A DNA stretch of 64,000 nucleotides, from contig CAWBRV010000008.1 of NCBI GenBank assembly GCA_963791225.1, forward strand, positions 310,001 to 374,000. The letters run 5' to 3'. Origin of the DNA: PALSA-612 sp963791225 (GTDB lineage Bacteria > Actinomycetota > Thermoleophilia > Gaiellales > Gaiellaceae). A program made the translations under genes and the position numbers. Below, one piece after another: positions 44,656 to 51,975 of this stretch (positions within the stretch are counted from its first letter, which is position 1; every line of letters starts with the position of its first letter). Under the pieces are notes generated by a model. That model saw nothing but the letters and a program-made list of their open reading frames with translations. It was not told where the DNA came from and ran no database searches.

Positions 44656-45074
44656 GCGACGGCGAGCTCTACGAGTGGGTCACGAACGGCGGCTGCGCGA
44701 TCTGCGACGCTCTCGACGGCCACCTGTGTGAGGAAGATCCACCACGGCCCCACCCTCACTGCAACTGCTCGATCATCAGTCGCAGCCGGCCGTCGAGTGA
44801 CTGCGACTCGAGCGACGTGCGCTACGAGATCACCGGGACGAGGATGGACAGGATGGCGGATCACGGCTCCCAGGTCGACTGGGAGGTCGTCGTCGACTAC
44901 GAGATCCAGTGCTGGGGCAACGCCGAGGTCATCACCGGTGAGGTCGTCTTCGACATCACGCTCGAGGAGGGTGACTACGGAGACGACGAGATCGTCGCGG
45001 AGGCGCTCGACCAGATCGACGCGATCGCCGTCAGCGAGTGCCCGGTCTGCGGCAACCACCCCTCGGTTTCCTGA
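44652..45074 (+). CDS. Small protein with MuF-like cysteine/histidine cluster
   Basis: A 140-residue acidic protein. Its N-terminus contains CAICDALDGHLCEEDPPRPH followed by PHCNCSI, which matches the CxxCxxLDG...PPxPHPxCxC signature at the end of phage Mu F-type head-morphogenesis proteins, where it probably binds zinc. The rest (VDWEVVVDYEIQCWGNAEVI, GEVVFDITLEEGDYGDDEIV) is beta-rich and ends with CPVCGNHP, a second CxxC. No phage gene is nearby. It is translationally coupled to the preceding unknown gene. Role unknown; a zinc-binding partner is inference. Confidence 0.65.
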   Translation: MSDGELYEWVTNGGCAICDALDGHLCEEDPPRPHPHCNCSIISRSRPSSDCDSSDVRYEITGTRMDRMADHGSQVDWEVVVDYEIQCWGNAEVITGEVVFDITLEEGDYGDDEIVAEALDQIDAIAVSECPVCGNHPSVS

Positions 45075-45138
45075 GCGCCTCGAGCCGGTCGACTAGCTCC
45101 GGCTAAGGCTCGGCGCCACGGGTGCCGATGAGCTATCC

Positions 45139-46641
45139 GTGGGCAGCGTGCTGCAACACATCGGCGACGCCGCGCTCACGTGGCTGCCGCTGATCTTCTT
45201 CGGAATGCTCATCTACCTGCTCTGGCGGGTGGTCCAGCTCATGCCGCGGATCTCGCCGGCCGAGAGCCCGACCGACTCGAGCTCCTCGGTCAGCTTCGAC
45301 GACGTGGCCGGCCTCCAGGAGGTCAAAGCCGAGCTGCAGGAGGTCGTCGACTTCCTGCGCGATCCGAAGCGCTTCGAGGCGCTCGGCGCGCGTGTCCCGA
45401 AGGGCATCCTCCTCCACGGCCCGCCGGGTACGGGAAAGACCCTGCTGGCGAAGGCGGTCGCGCGCGAGTCGGGAGCCAGCTTCTACTCCCAGAGCGCGTC
45501 GGCATTCGTCGAGATGTTCGCCGGCCTCGGCGCTGCGCGAATCCGCAAGCTGTTCACCGAGGCGCGGAAGCACGCGCCGGCGATCGTGTTCATCGACGAG
45601 CTGGACGCGGTCGGCGCCGCGCGGTCGGGCCACGGGTTCAACCGCGAGCAGGACCAGACGCTCAACCAGCTCCTCGTCGAGCTCGACGGCTTCGGAACCG
45701 ACGCTCAGGTCGTCGTCCTGGGCGCGTCGAACCGCATCCAGGATCTCGACCCGGCGCTCCTGCGCCCGGGGCGGTTCGACCGCCAGGTGCTCGTCGGGAC
45801 GCCCGACCTTGCCGGGCGCGAGCAGATCCTGGCCGTCCACACGCGTGGGAAGCCGCTCGCGGCCGACGTCGACCTCGGCGTCGTCGCCCGCCAGACGGCT
45901 GGGTTGACCGGTGCCGACCTGGCCAACATCGCGAACGAGGCCGCCATCTTCGCGGGGCGCGAGCGTAAGCACGAGATCGGGGCGCACGACTTCGAGGCGG
46001 CGATGGAACGGGTGGTCGCCGGGCTCCAGCAGCGGAGGGTCGTCAGCGAGAAGGAGAAGCGGATTCTCGCCTACCACGAGGGCGGGCACGCCCTCATGTC
46101 GCACTTGATGGGCGATGCGCTGCCCGTGCACAAGGCGACGATCGTCTCCCGTGGCCATGCTCTCGGGTACACGCTCAACGTCCCGATCGAGGATCGCTAC
46201 CTGCACACGAAGGAAGAGCTGATCGACATGATGCGGGTCTTCCTCGCCGGCCGCGCCGCCGAGCAGGTCGTCTTCGGCCGGGTCACGAACGGGGCGGCCA
46301 ACGACCTCGAGAAGGCGACCGAGCTGGCGCGCTCGATGGTGTTCGAGTTCGGCATGTCCGAGGCGGTCACGTCGCGGACGATGCGGGCCGACAACTACGC
46401 GCTCTCGGAGGAGACGAAGCGGCTACGCGACGCCGAGCAGGCTCACCTGACGGACGATGCGTACTCGGATGCGATCCGCCTCCTGACGAAGCACCGGCCC
46501 GTGCTCGACCGCGTCGCGCAGGCGCTCCTTCAGAAGGAGACGCTGACGGGGCCGGAGCTGGCCGTGCTCATGGACGGCGTGGCTCGCGAGTCGCGCTCCT
46601 CCGAGACGGTCGGCACCGTCCAGGCGCTCTCGGGCCGCTAG
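45139..46641 (+). CDS. FtsH-like AAA+ zinc metalloprotease, short form
   Basis: A 500-residue membrane protease. Walker A GPPGTGKT (94-101), pore loop FVEMFAGLGAARIRKLF, Walker B IVFIDELDAVGAAR, second region of homology NRIQDLDPALLRPGRFDRQ, and the zinc site HEGGH (313-317; HEAGH in most FtsH) with a downstream Asp in NGAANDLEKATELARSMV. Instead of two helices around a periplasmic domain it has a single N-terminal membrane helix (about 15-34), and the total is about 130 residues shorter than standard FtsH. It probably degrades membrane or cytosolic proteins next to a full-length FtsH encoded elsewhere. Confidence 0.9.
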   Translation: MGSVLQHIGDAALTWLPLIFFGMLIYLLWRVVQLMPRISPAESPTDSSSSVSFDDVAGLQEVKAELQEVVDFLRDPKRFEALGARVPKGILLHGPPGTGKTLLAKAVARESGASFYSQSASAFVEMFAGLGAARIRKLFTEARKHAPAIVFIDELDAVGAARSGHGFNREQDQTLNQLLVELDGFGTDAQVVVLGASNRIQDLDPALLRPGRFDRQVLVGTPDLAGREQILAVHTRGKPLAADVDLGVVARQTAGLTGADLANIANEAAIFAGRERKHEIGAHDFEAAMERVVAGLQQRRVVSEKEKRILAYHEGGHALMSHLMGDALPVHKATIVSRGHALGYTLNVPIEDRYLHTKEELIDMMRVFLAGRAAEQVVFGRVTNGAANDLEKATELARSMVFEFGMSEAVTSRTMRADNYALSEETKRLRDAEQAHLTDDAYSDAIRLLTKHRPVLDRVAQALLQKETLTGPELAVLMDGVARESRSSETVGTVQALSGR

Positions 46642-46958
46642 GAAGCGTCGCCCAGGTGCTGCCGGAGCGCCGCGAGGCGCTCGTCCCACTGCGCGCCGAC
46701 CTGCTCCATCCAGTCGAGCGCGTCTACGAGCGGCTCCGTTCGCAACCGGTAGCGGGTCTCGCGGCCGGTTCGCGTCGGCTCGACCAGCTCGGCCGCGCGC
46801 AGCGTGCCGAGGTGCTTCGAGACCGCCTGGCGCGTGACCGGGAGCGCGGCCGCGAGCTCTGTGGCCGTCGCCGAGCCGCGGCCGGCCAGCGTCTCGAGCA
46901 CGAAGCGGCGGTGCGGGTCGGCGAGCGCCTGGAAGACCGCGTCTACGCGACTGCGCAT
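46638..46958 (-). CDS. ArsR-family transcriptional regulator
   Basis: A 106-residue winged-helix regulator: FQALADPHRRFVLETLAGRG, ATELAAALPVTRQAVSKHLG (recognition helix) and ELVEPTRTGRETRYRL. No metal-binding cysteines. It is the second gene after an SRPBCC protein, the reverse of the order at 16 kb. Its stop overlaps the FtsH-like stop by 2-3 bases. It probably binds the GGTTGC palindromes in front of the operon. Confidence 0.9.
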   Translation of the reverse strand: MRSRVDAVFQALADPHRRFVLETLAGRGSATATELAAALPVTRQAVSKHLGTLRAAELVEPTRTGRETRYRLRTEPLVDALDWMEQVGAQWDERLAALRQHLGDAS

Positions 46959-47000
46959 CTCTGCCCCTTCAGCAAATGTCCTCCGGCTTCTCGCCCGCGA

Positions 47001-47456
47001 TCACGCGGCGCGCTGCGGTGTCCTCAGTCGCGCCCGTATCTGCTGATACGAGCGCTCCCTGCGTCCTTGCATCGCTTGGTGCTCACGACCGAGAAGCTCA
47101 GAAACATTCACTGAAGAGGCAGCGGCGGCCAGCGCGCGCAGCTCGAGAGCGGTCGACCACTCGGGCGCCGACTCGACCACGACGAGCCGCGTCCCTTCGG
47201 GCACCGGCTCGAGCGTGAACACGACCTCCCCCCCGTCGTCGTCCCAGCGCAGCGTCAACAGCCGTTCCGGGTCGACCTCCTCGACGCTCACGCTCCGCTC
47301 CTCGCCGTTCCCCCAGCGGAAGGTGCCGCGGCCACCTGGCCTCGGCTCGAACTCGACCTCGGTCGCGAACCAGTCCTCGAGCCGCTCCGGCTCGGTCAGG
47401 GCCTCCCAGACCTCGGCCGGGTCGGAGGGGAAGACGATCTCTCGGCGGACGTCCAT
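47001..47456 (-). CDS. SRPBCC/AHSA1-like protein
   Basis: A 151-residue START-like protein: VFPSDPAEVWEALTEPERLE, DWFATEVEFEPRPGGRGTF, EEVDPERLLTLRWDD and EPVPEGTRLVVVESAPEW follow the AHSA1 pattern. The last 35 residues (SSVNVSELLGREHQAMQGRR and on) do not look like the family, so a frameshift near 47110 or a divergent tail is possible. The ATG at 47456 has a GAGGAGG ribosome-binding site at a normal distance. It forms an operon with the ArsR gene 42 bases downstream. Confidence 0.8.
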   Translation of the reverse strand: MDVRREIVFPSDPAEVWEALTEPERLEDWFATEVEFEPRPGGRGTFRWGNGEERSVSVEEVDPERLLTLRWDDDGGEVVFTLEPVPEGTRLVVVESAPEWSTALELRALAAAASSVNVSELLGREHQAMQGRRERSYQQIRARLRTPQRAA

Positions 47457-47487
47457 CGCATGACCTCCTCGCGCAACGCTCCGGTAG

Positions 47488-47531
47488 CGCAACCGAAAGG
47501 TTGCGTGTACGATAAGCAACCGTGAAGTTGC
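47488..47531. promoter_or_regulatory. Two GCAACC/GGTTGC palindromes, probable ArsR operators
   Basis: CGCAACC-GAAA-GGTTGCG (47488-47505, perfect 7-bp arms) and GCAAC-CGTGAA-GTTGC (47516-47531, perfect 5-bp arms), with centres 27 bases apart. A further half site GCGCAAC lies at 47471. They fill the divergent promoter region between the SRPBCC-ArsR operon and clpP, where the encoded ArsR protein would be expected to bind. Confidence 0.6.
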
Positions 47532-47553
47532 ACGTTACCAGTCGGAGCGGCGT

Positions 47554-48153
47554 GTGAGCCCGCTCGTCCCAATGGTCGTGGAGTCCGACGGCCGTGTCGA
47601 GCGCTCGTTCGATATCTACTCGCGCCTGCTCCGCGAGCGGATCGTCTTTCTCGGCACCGAGGTGGAGGACACGTCCGCCAACCTGATCGCCGCGCAGCTC
47701 CTCTTCCTCGAGGCCGAGGACCCGGAAAAGGACATCGAGCTGTACGTCAACTCGCCGGGCGGCTCGGCGTATGCGGGCATGGCGATCTACGACACCATGC
47801 AGCACGTCAGGCCGGACGTGCGGACGATCTGCCTTGGAATGGGCATGTCCGCTGCGGCCATGATCCTCGCGGGCGGCGCCCCGGGGAAGCGCTTCTGCCT
47901 GCCGAACGCGAAGCTGATGATCCACCAGGGCTCGGCGGGGGCGCGCGGGACGCCGAGCGACATCCAGATCGCGGCGCGCGAGGTGCTCGAGATGCGCCGG
48001 CGGATGGCCGAGATCATCGCGCGGCACTCGAACCGGCCGGTCGAGACCGTGCTCGACGACATCGACCGCGACCGCTTCATGTCACCGCAGGAGGCGGTCG
48101 ACTACGGCCTCGTCGACGGGATCCTCGAGCCCCGCCAGGCGCAGGCGGGATAG
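47554..48153 (+). CDS. clpP: ClpP-family serine peptidase
   Basis: A 199-residue ClpP. Ser99 lies in CLGMGMSAAAMILAGG, His124 in LMIHQGSAGARG and the Asp in DRDRFMSPQEAVDYGLVD, a complete triad. YVNSPGGSAYAGMAIYD is the substrate-strand region. The usual AASMG around the serine is changed to GMSAA, as in some actinobacterial second ClpP subunits. No clp ATPase is adjacent. Start GTG at 47554. Confidence 0.93.
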   Translation: MSPLVPMVVESDGRVERSFDIYSRLLRERIVFLGTEVEDTSANLIAAQLLFLEAEDPEKDIELYVNSPGGSAYAGMAIYDTMQHVRPDVRTICLGMGMSAAAMILAGGAPGKRFCLPNAKLMIHQGSAGARGTPSDIQIAAREVLEMRRRMAEIIARHSNRPVETVLDDIDRDRFMSPQEAVDYGLVDGILEPRQAQAG

Positions 48154-48156
48154 CAT
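48151..48156 (+). promoter_or_regulatory. -10 box of leaderless promoter, epimerase gene
   Basis: TAGCAT, 7 bases before the GTG at 48164. Its first three bases are also the stop codon of clpP. Confidence 0.4.
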
Positions 48157-48163
48157 CGGAGGC

Positions 48164-48568
48164 GTGGCAGTGCGGGGCATCCATCACGTCGCCGTCGCGG
48201 TTCGCGACCTGGACGAGGCGATCGAGACGTACGGCCGGCTGTTCGGGGCCGAGGTCGAGCACCGCGACACCGTCTCGGAGCAGGGCGTGGAGGCCGCCGC
48301 CGTTCTCGTCGGAGAGAGCCGCATCGAGCTGCTGGCCGCGACGGGGGACGATACGCCGGTCGGGAAGTTCCTCGCCCGGCGCGGGCCGGGCATGCACCAC
48401 GTCGCGTACGAGGTGGACGACCTGGAGGCGCAACTCGCGCGCCTCGACGCGCAAGGCGTCGAGCTGATCGACCGCGCCCCGCGCCGCGGGCTCTACGGCA
48501 TGCAGGTGGCGTTCCTCGACCCGCACTCGGTCGACGGCGTCCTGGCGGAGCTGGTCAGCGATGGCTAG
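48164..48568 (+). CDS. Methylmalonyl-CoA epimerase
   Basis: A 134-residue glyoxalase-fold protein: GIHHVAVAVRDLDEAIETYG (first metal His), ESRIELLAATGDDTPVGKFL (Glu ligand), RGPGMHHVAYEVDD (second His) and LIDRAPRRGLYGMQVAFLDP. It interconverts the two epimers of methylmalonyl-CoA in propionate metabolism. No mutase gene is in the window. The small next gene overlaps its end by 8 bases. Confidence 0.92.
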   Translation: MAVRGIHHVAVAVRDLDEAIETYGRLFGAEVEHRDTVSEQGVEAAAVLVGESRIELLAATGDDTPVGKFLARRGPGMHHVAYEVDDLEAQLARLDAQGVELIDRAPRRGLYGMQVAFLDPHSVDGVLAELVSDG

Positions 48569-48794
48569 CGACGACCGCGTCCGGCTCGACATCGGCTTCA
48601 AGGGCGGAGCGACGCTCACCGTCGCCGTCACCGTCCCCGAGGCGGACTCGCTCGAGCAGCGCCTGCGCCAGGGGGACGGCGGCGTGGTCGAGCTCGAGGC
48701 GGACGACGGGCACCTGCTCGTTGCGCTCGCACACGTGCTGTACGTCCGGCGCCACGCGCGCGGCAGCCGGGTCGGCTTCAGCGCCGCGACCTAG
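48561..48794 (+). CDS. Small conserved-looking protein of unknown function
   Basis: A 77-residue acidic protein predicted to be all beta: LDIGFKGGATLTVAVTVPEA, LEQRLRQGDGGVVELEADDG, HLLVALAHVLYVRRHARGSR. No signal, membrane helix or Cys. Its ATG is inside the end of the epimerase gene, so it is translated with it. Not recognised. Confidence 0.6.
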   Translation: MASDDRVRLDIGFKGGATLTVAVTVPEADSLEQRLRQGDGGVVELEADDGHLLVALAHVLYVRRHARGSRVGFSAAT

Positions 48795-48851
48795 TAGTCA
48801 GGTCCTCTTTCGCGCCACGGCGCGCACGGCTGCGCGCGAATCGGCACGGTC

Positions 48852-48875
48852 CCGTCACCCCTGCGTGACGGTTTC
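48852..48875 (+). terminator. Probable terminator hairpin
   Basis: CCGTCAC (48852-48858) pairs with GTGACGG (48865-48871) around CCCTGC, followed by TTTCTC. It lies 58 bases after the small gene and would end the clpP-epimerase transcript, though the T run is short. The remainder of 48795-48971 contains another small hairpin (CGCGCACGGCTGCGCG) and no supported gene. Confidence 0.5.
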
Positions 48876-48971
48876 TCGCGTACCGTGACCGAAGGGACCT
48901 TCGCTCCCCTGGGGGCAGGAGAGGGCGCGGTCTCCGCGGGCCGCTGGACCGGCGAGGGTACGTTTGGGGGC

Positions 48972-49895
48972 ATGCCGCTCGAGGTCGGGATCGTCGGACT
49001 GCCGAAGTCCGGGAAGACGACGCTGTTCAACGCGCTCACGCACGCGGGCGCGCACGTGCACGAGGTGAAGCCGCACGTGGGGATGGCGCCGATCGCCGAC
49101 GGGCGGCTCGCGCAGCTCGCGCCGGTCGAGCAGTCGGCGAAGCTGACGCCGGCGACGATCCGCGTCCAGGACGTTCCCGGCACGGGGCCCGCCCTGCTCG
49201 GGAACCTCCGTCAGGTCGACGCCCTGCTCTGCGTCCTGAACGGCTTCTCGCCCGGCGCCGAGCCGGCTGCCGACCTGGAGACGCTGAAGCTCGAGCTCCT
49301 CGTCGCCGATCGCGATCACGTCGAGAAGCGCCTCGAGCGGGCGCGCCAGCAGGCGAAATCGGGTGACGCGAAGCTCAGGCAGGAGGTCTCGGGGCTCGAG
49401 GAGCTGCTCGAGCACGTCGACGGCGGCGGGACGATTGCCGACTACGTCGGCGAGGTGTCGGAGTCGCTGGAGCCGCTGACGACGAAGCCGATGGTCGTGG
49501 TCGAGAACGGGCCCGGCGGCATCGACCTCCAGCTCGAAGCCGAACTCGCCGAGCTGACCGATGACGAGGCGGCCGCGTTTCGCGAGGGCGCCTCGGCGCT
49601 GGAGGAGGTCGCGCGCCGGCTCAAGGAATCGCTCGGCCTGATCACGTTCTTCACGATCGGCCCGACGGAGGCGCGCGCCTGGACGCTGCGCGGCGGCCGG
49701 ACGGCTCTCGAGGCGGCGGGCGAGATTCACACGGACATCGCACGCGGGTTCATCCGCTGCGAGGTGATCGCGTGGAGCGACCTCGTCGAGTGCGCGACGC
49801 GGGCGGAGGTGCGCAAGCGCGGCCTCGAGCGGCTGGAAGGGAAGGACTACGTCGTCCGCGAGGGCGATGTCCTGAACATCCGCTTCAACGTCTAG
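48972..49895 (+). CDS. ychF: YchF/OLA1-family ATPase
   Basis: A 307-residue Obg-type P-loop protein: EVGIVGLPKSGKTTLFNALT (Walker A, about 4-23), VQDVPGTGPALLGNLRQVDA (G3 region), a coiled-coil insert (VEKRLERARQQAKSGDAKLR), VVVENGPGG in place of the guanine-specific NKxD, and a C-terminal TGS domain (ITFFTIGPTEARAWTLRGG, DYVVREGDVLNIRFNV). YchF hydrolyses ATP rather than GTP and associates with ribosomes. The usual length is 360; this version is short. ATG 48972 is preferred over the in-frame GTG at 48885, whose extra residues are Gly-rich and not family-like. Confidence 0.9.
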   Translation: MPLEVGIVGLPKSGKTTLFNALTHAGAHVHEVKPHVGMAPIADGRLAQLAPVEQSAKLTPATIRVQDVPGTGPALLGNLRQVDALLCVLNGFSPGAEPAADLETLKLELLVADRDHVEKRLERARQQAKSGDAKLRQEVSGLEELLEHVDGGGTIADYVGEVSESLEPLTTKPMVVVENGPGGIDLQLEAELAELTDDEAAAFREGASALEEVARRLKESLGLITFFTIGPTEARAWTLRGGRTALEAAGEIHTDIARGFIRCEVIAWSDLVECATRAEVRKRGLERLEGKDYVVREGDVLNIRFNV

Positions 49896-50542
49896 CGCCA
49901 GGTTGCGACCAGAGCGGCGAGCTTCTCCCTTGCGTCCCGGGACGGGCGGCCGTGACCGCTGACGGCCAGGTCGACATCGAGGCGGGCGAGCTTCTCGATC
50001 GAGCGGCGCGCCTCCGCCCAGTCGACGCAAAACCGCGCCACGGGCTCGCGGAAGGTCGTTCCGGTGATGACGGCGTCGCCGGCGAACAGGCTCGTGCCGA
50101 GCCGGTAGGCCGTGTGTCCCGGCGTGTGACCCGGTGTCGCGACCGCCTCCAGGCCGGCGACGATCTCGCCGTCGGCGATCCAGCGGTCGATCGCGGGTCT
50201 CCGTGGAGCCCGGCCGCGGTTGACGCCGCGGATGAGCACCCGGACGAGCAACCGCCGGCGCTGCGCACCTGTCAGGAGCGGCTGCTCGGCAGCAGGTGCG
50301 CAGACGATCGCGCCCGTCGCGCGTCTCACGGCCGTGGCTCCGCCCGAGTGGTCGAAGTCGGCGTGCGTGAGCAGCACGAGCTCCGGTAGCGCTCCCTCGG
50401 CGCGCAACTCGTCGGCGACCGCGGCTCCCTGCCGTTCGGTTCCGGCGTCCACGAGGACCGGCACCTCCGCCTGCACGAGGAAGACGTTGACCATGCGCCC
50501 CGTCGCCTCGAGCTGGAAGATCCCCTCGCTGACCTCCTTCAC
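49892..50542 (-). CDS. Metallo-beta-lactamase-fold hydrolase
   Basis: A 216-residue MBL-fold protein with THADFDHSGG (about 60-68), PGHTPGHTAY, FAGDAVITG and VSGHGRPS supplying the metal ligands. Similar to glyoxalase II-like and lactonase-like hydrolases; the substrate is not known. Its GTG start overlaps the stop of the GNAT gene and its own stop overlaps that of ychF by 4 bases. Confidence 0.9.
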   Translation of the reverse strand: MKEVSEGIFQLEATGRMVNVFLVQAEVPVLVDAGTERQGAAVADELRAEGALPELVLLTHADFDHSGGATAVRRATGAIVCAPAAEQPLLTGAQRRRLLVRVLIRGVNRGRAPRRPAIDRWIADGEIVAGLEAVATPGHTPGHTAYRLGTSLFAGDAVITGTTFREPVARFCVDWAEARRSIEKLARLDVDLAVSGHGRPSRDAREKLAALVATWR

Positions 50543-51132
50543 CGTCCGAGCCTACGCAGCAGGTTGGCCCTCACGATCGGCCACTCGTCGTCGACGATCG
50601 AGTAGTACGCCGAGTCACGCAGCCGGTCGCGGTCGTCCCCGACGAGCATGTGCTTGCGGAAGACGCCCTCGAACTGCGCCGGCAGCGCGGCGAGCGCCCG
50701 CCGGGAGCGCTCGTTCTTCGCGTCGGTCTTGAACTCGACGCGCATGCAACCCTCCCGCTCGAACGCGTGCTCGAGCTGGAGCAGCTTCGCCTCGACGTTC
50801 GCGCCGCTCGACCAGCGCGCCCGAGCGAGCCAGGTCCAGCCGATCTCGAGCCCGTGGTGCTCGGGGCGGAGCGTGAGGAAGCGCGTGCTGCCGATCGGCG
50901 CGCCCGTCGCGGCGTCGAGCGTCGCGAACGGCACCTCGACGCCGTTCTGCATCGCTTCGAGTGCCGCCTCGAAGTACGCGTGGAACGCCTGTCGGCTGCG
51001 CGCGGCGTCGACGAACATCCACGTCCAGTCCATGTCCAGGGCGGCCTCGTACAGGCCCTCCTCGTGTTCGGGGCAAAGCGGCTCCAGCACGACGAGCTCG
51101 CCTTCGAGCCGGGCTGCCAGTCCCTCCCACAC
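50539..51132 (-). CDS. GNAT acetyltransferase, RimJ/RimL type
   Basis: A 197-residue GNAT protein: LVVLEPLCPEHEEGLYEAAL, PIGSTRFLTLRPEHHGLEIG, WTWLARARWSSGANVEAKLL and CMRVEFKTDAKNERSRRALA match acetyltransferases of the RimL/Acetyltransf_3 group, which acylate N-terminal amines or small molecules. First gene of a two-gene unit with the MBL protein. GTG at 51132 is 7 bases after TAGGCT. Confidence 0.88.
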   Translation of the reverse strand: MWEGLAARLEGELVVLEPLCPEHEEGLYEAALDMDWTWMFVDAARSRQAFHAYFEAALEAMQNGVEVPFATLDAATGAPIGSTRFLTLRPEHHGLEIGWTWLARARWSSGANVEAKLLQLEHAFEREGCMRVEFKTDAKNERSRRALAALPAQFEGVFRKHMLVGDDRDRLRDSAYYSIVDDEWPIVRANLLRRLGR

Positions 51133-51139
51133 GGCCCCG

Positions 51140-51145
51140 AGCCTA
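51140..51145 (-). promoter_or_regulatory. -10 box of leaderless promoter, GNAT gene
   Basis: TAGGCT on the minus strand, 7 bases before the GTG at 51132. It overlaps the stop-proximal end of the upstream transporter gene. Confidence 0.4.
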
Positions 51146-51973
51146 TCCCGTGGAGACGAGGACGATGCCTGCGATCGTCAGCGCGATGCCGACCTCCTGC
51201 AGGCGGTGCACGCGCTCTCGGAGGCGGTAGCGGGCGAGCAGCACCGTGACCACCGGGTAGAGCGAGGCGAGCACGGCGGTGACGCTCAGCGAACCGTACG
51301 ACGACGCGGCCGCGTAGAGCGTATTCCCGCCCGTGTCGAGGACGCCGATCAGGGCGAGCATGAGCAGGGCGCCGCCGACGCCTTTCACTCCCGGCCGAAG
51401 GATGAGCAGCGCGACCCACACGAGCGACGTCGAGACGATGCGGAAGAGGAAGGCCGGCCAGAGGAAGTCGTCTCCGCTCGCCTGGTGCAGGAAGACGAAG
51501 TAGAAGCCGAACGCGAACATGCTGACGAGGCCGAATCCGGCGCCGGCGGCCCAGCGCGCCCGGCCGGGCTGCCGCTCCCACGACGAGAGGACGACGCCGA
51601 CGATCGCGGTTGCGAACCCGACCCCCTGCAAGAGGCTCGGCCTGTCACCCCGAACCACGCCCACGAGGACCGGGATGGCGGCGCCTGCTCCGGCGATCGG
51701 CGCCACGATGCTGATCGCGCCGCTCGCCATGCCGCGGTAGAAGGCGGCGAGGCCGATCGTGCCGACGACGGCTGCAGGTACCGACCACGCGACCTCCGGC
51801 CCGGGCGGGCCTGTCGCGCGCGCCGCGAGGATCACCCCCAGGAGCACGAGCCCGACCGGCTGCGACACGGCCATGATCGCGAGCGGGTGGAGCGTTCGGC
51901 TCTTGACGCCGCCGAGGAAGTCGCCGACGCCCCAGGACGCACTGGCCCCGAGGGCGAGCGGGGTTGCGAGCAC
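51143..51973 (-). CDS. EamA/DMT-superfamily transporter
   Basis: A 276-residue protein with ten hydrophobic helices in two EamA repeats: GASASWGVGDFLGGVKSRTL at the N-terminus, LAAFYRGMASGAISIVAPIA in repeat 1, and TLYAAASSYGSLSVTAVLAS with LYPVVTVLLARYRLRERVHR in repeat 2. Such proteins export small metabolites; substrate unknown. The GTG at 51973 follows the stop of the HD nuclease gene by 2 bases, so the two form an operon. Confidence 0.88.
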   Translation of the reverse strand: MLATPLALGASASWGVGDFLGGVKSRTLHPLAIMAVSQPVGLVLLGVILAARATGPPGPEVAWSVPAAVVGTIGLAAFYRGMASGAISIVAPIAGAGAAIPVLVGVVRGDRPSLLQGVGFATAIVGVVLSSWERQPGRARWAAGAGFGLVSMFAFGFYFVFLHQASGDDFLWPAFLFRIVSTSLVWVALLILRPGVKGVGGALLMLALIGVLDTGGNTLYAAASSYGSLSVTAVLASLYPVVTVLLARYRLRERVHRLQEVGIALTIAGIVLVSTG

Positions 51974-51975
51974 GC

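Noticed and set aside
44652..45074. Prophage remnant
   Set aside because: Only the MuF-like motif suggests phage; no integrase, capsid, portal, terminase or tail gene and no change in base composition around it.
48885..48971. YchF start at the GTG at 48885
   Set aside because: The extra 29 residues are Gly-rich and not part of the family; ATG 48972 gives the canonical N-terminus.
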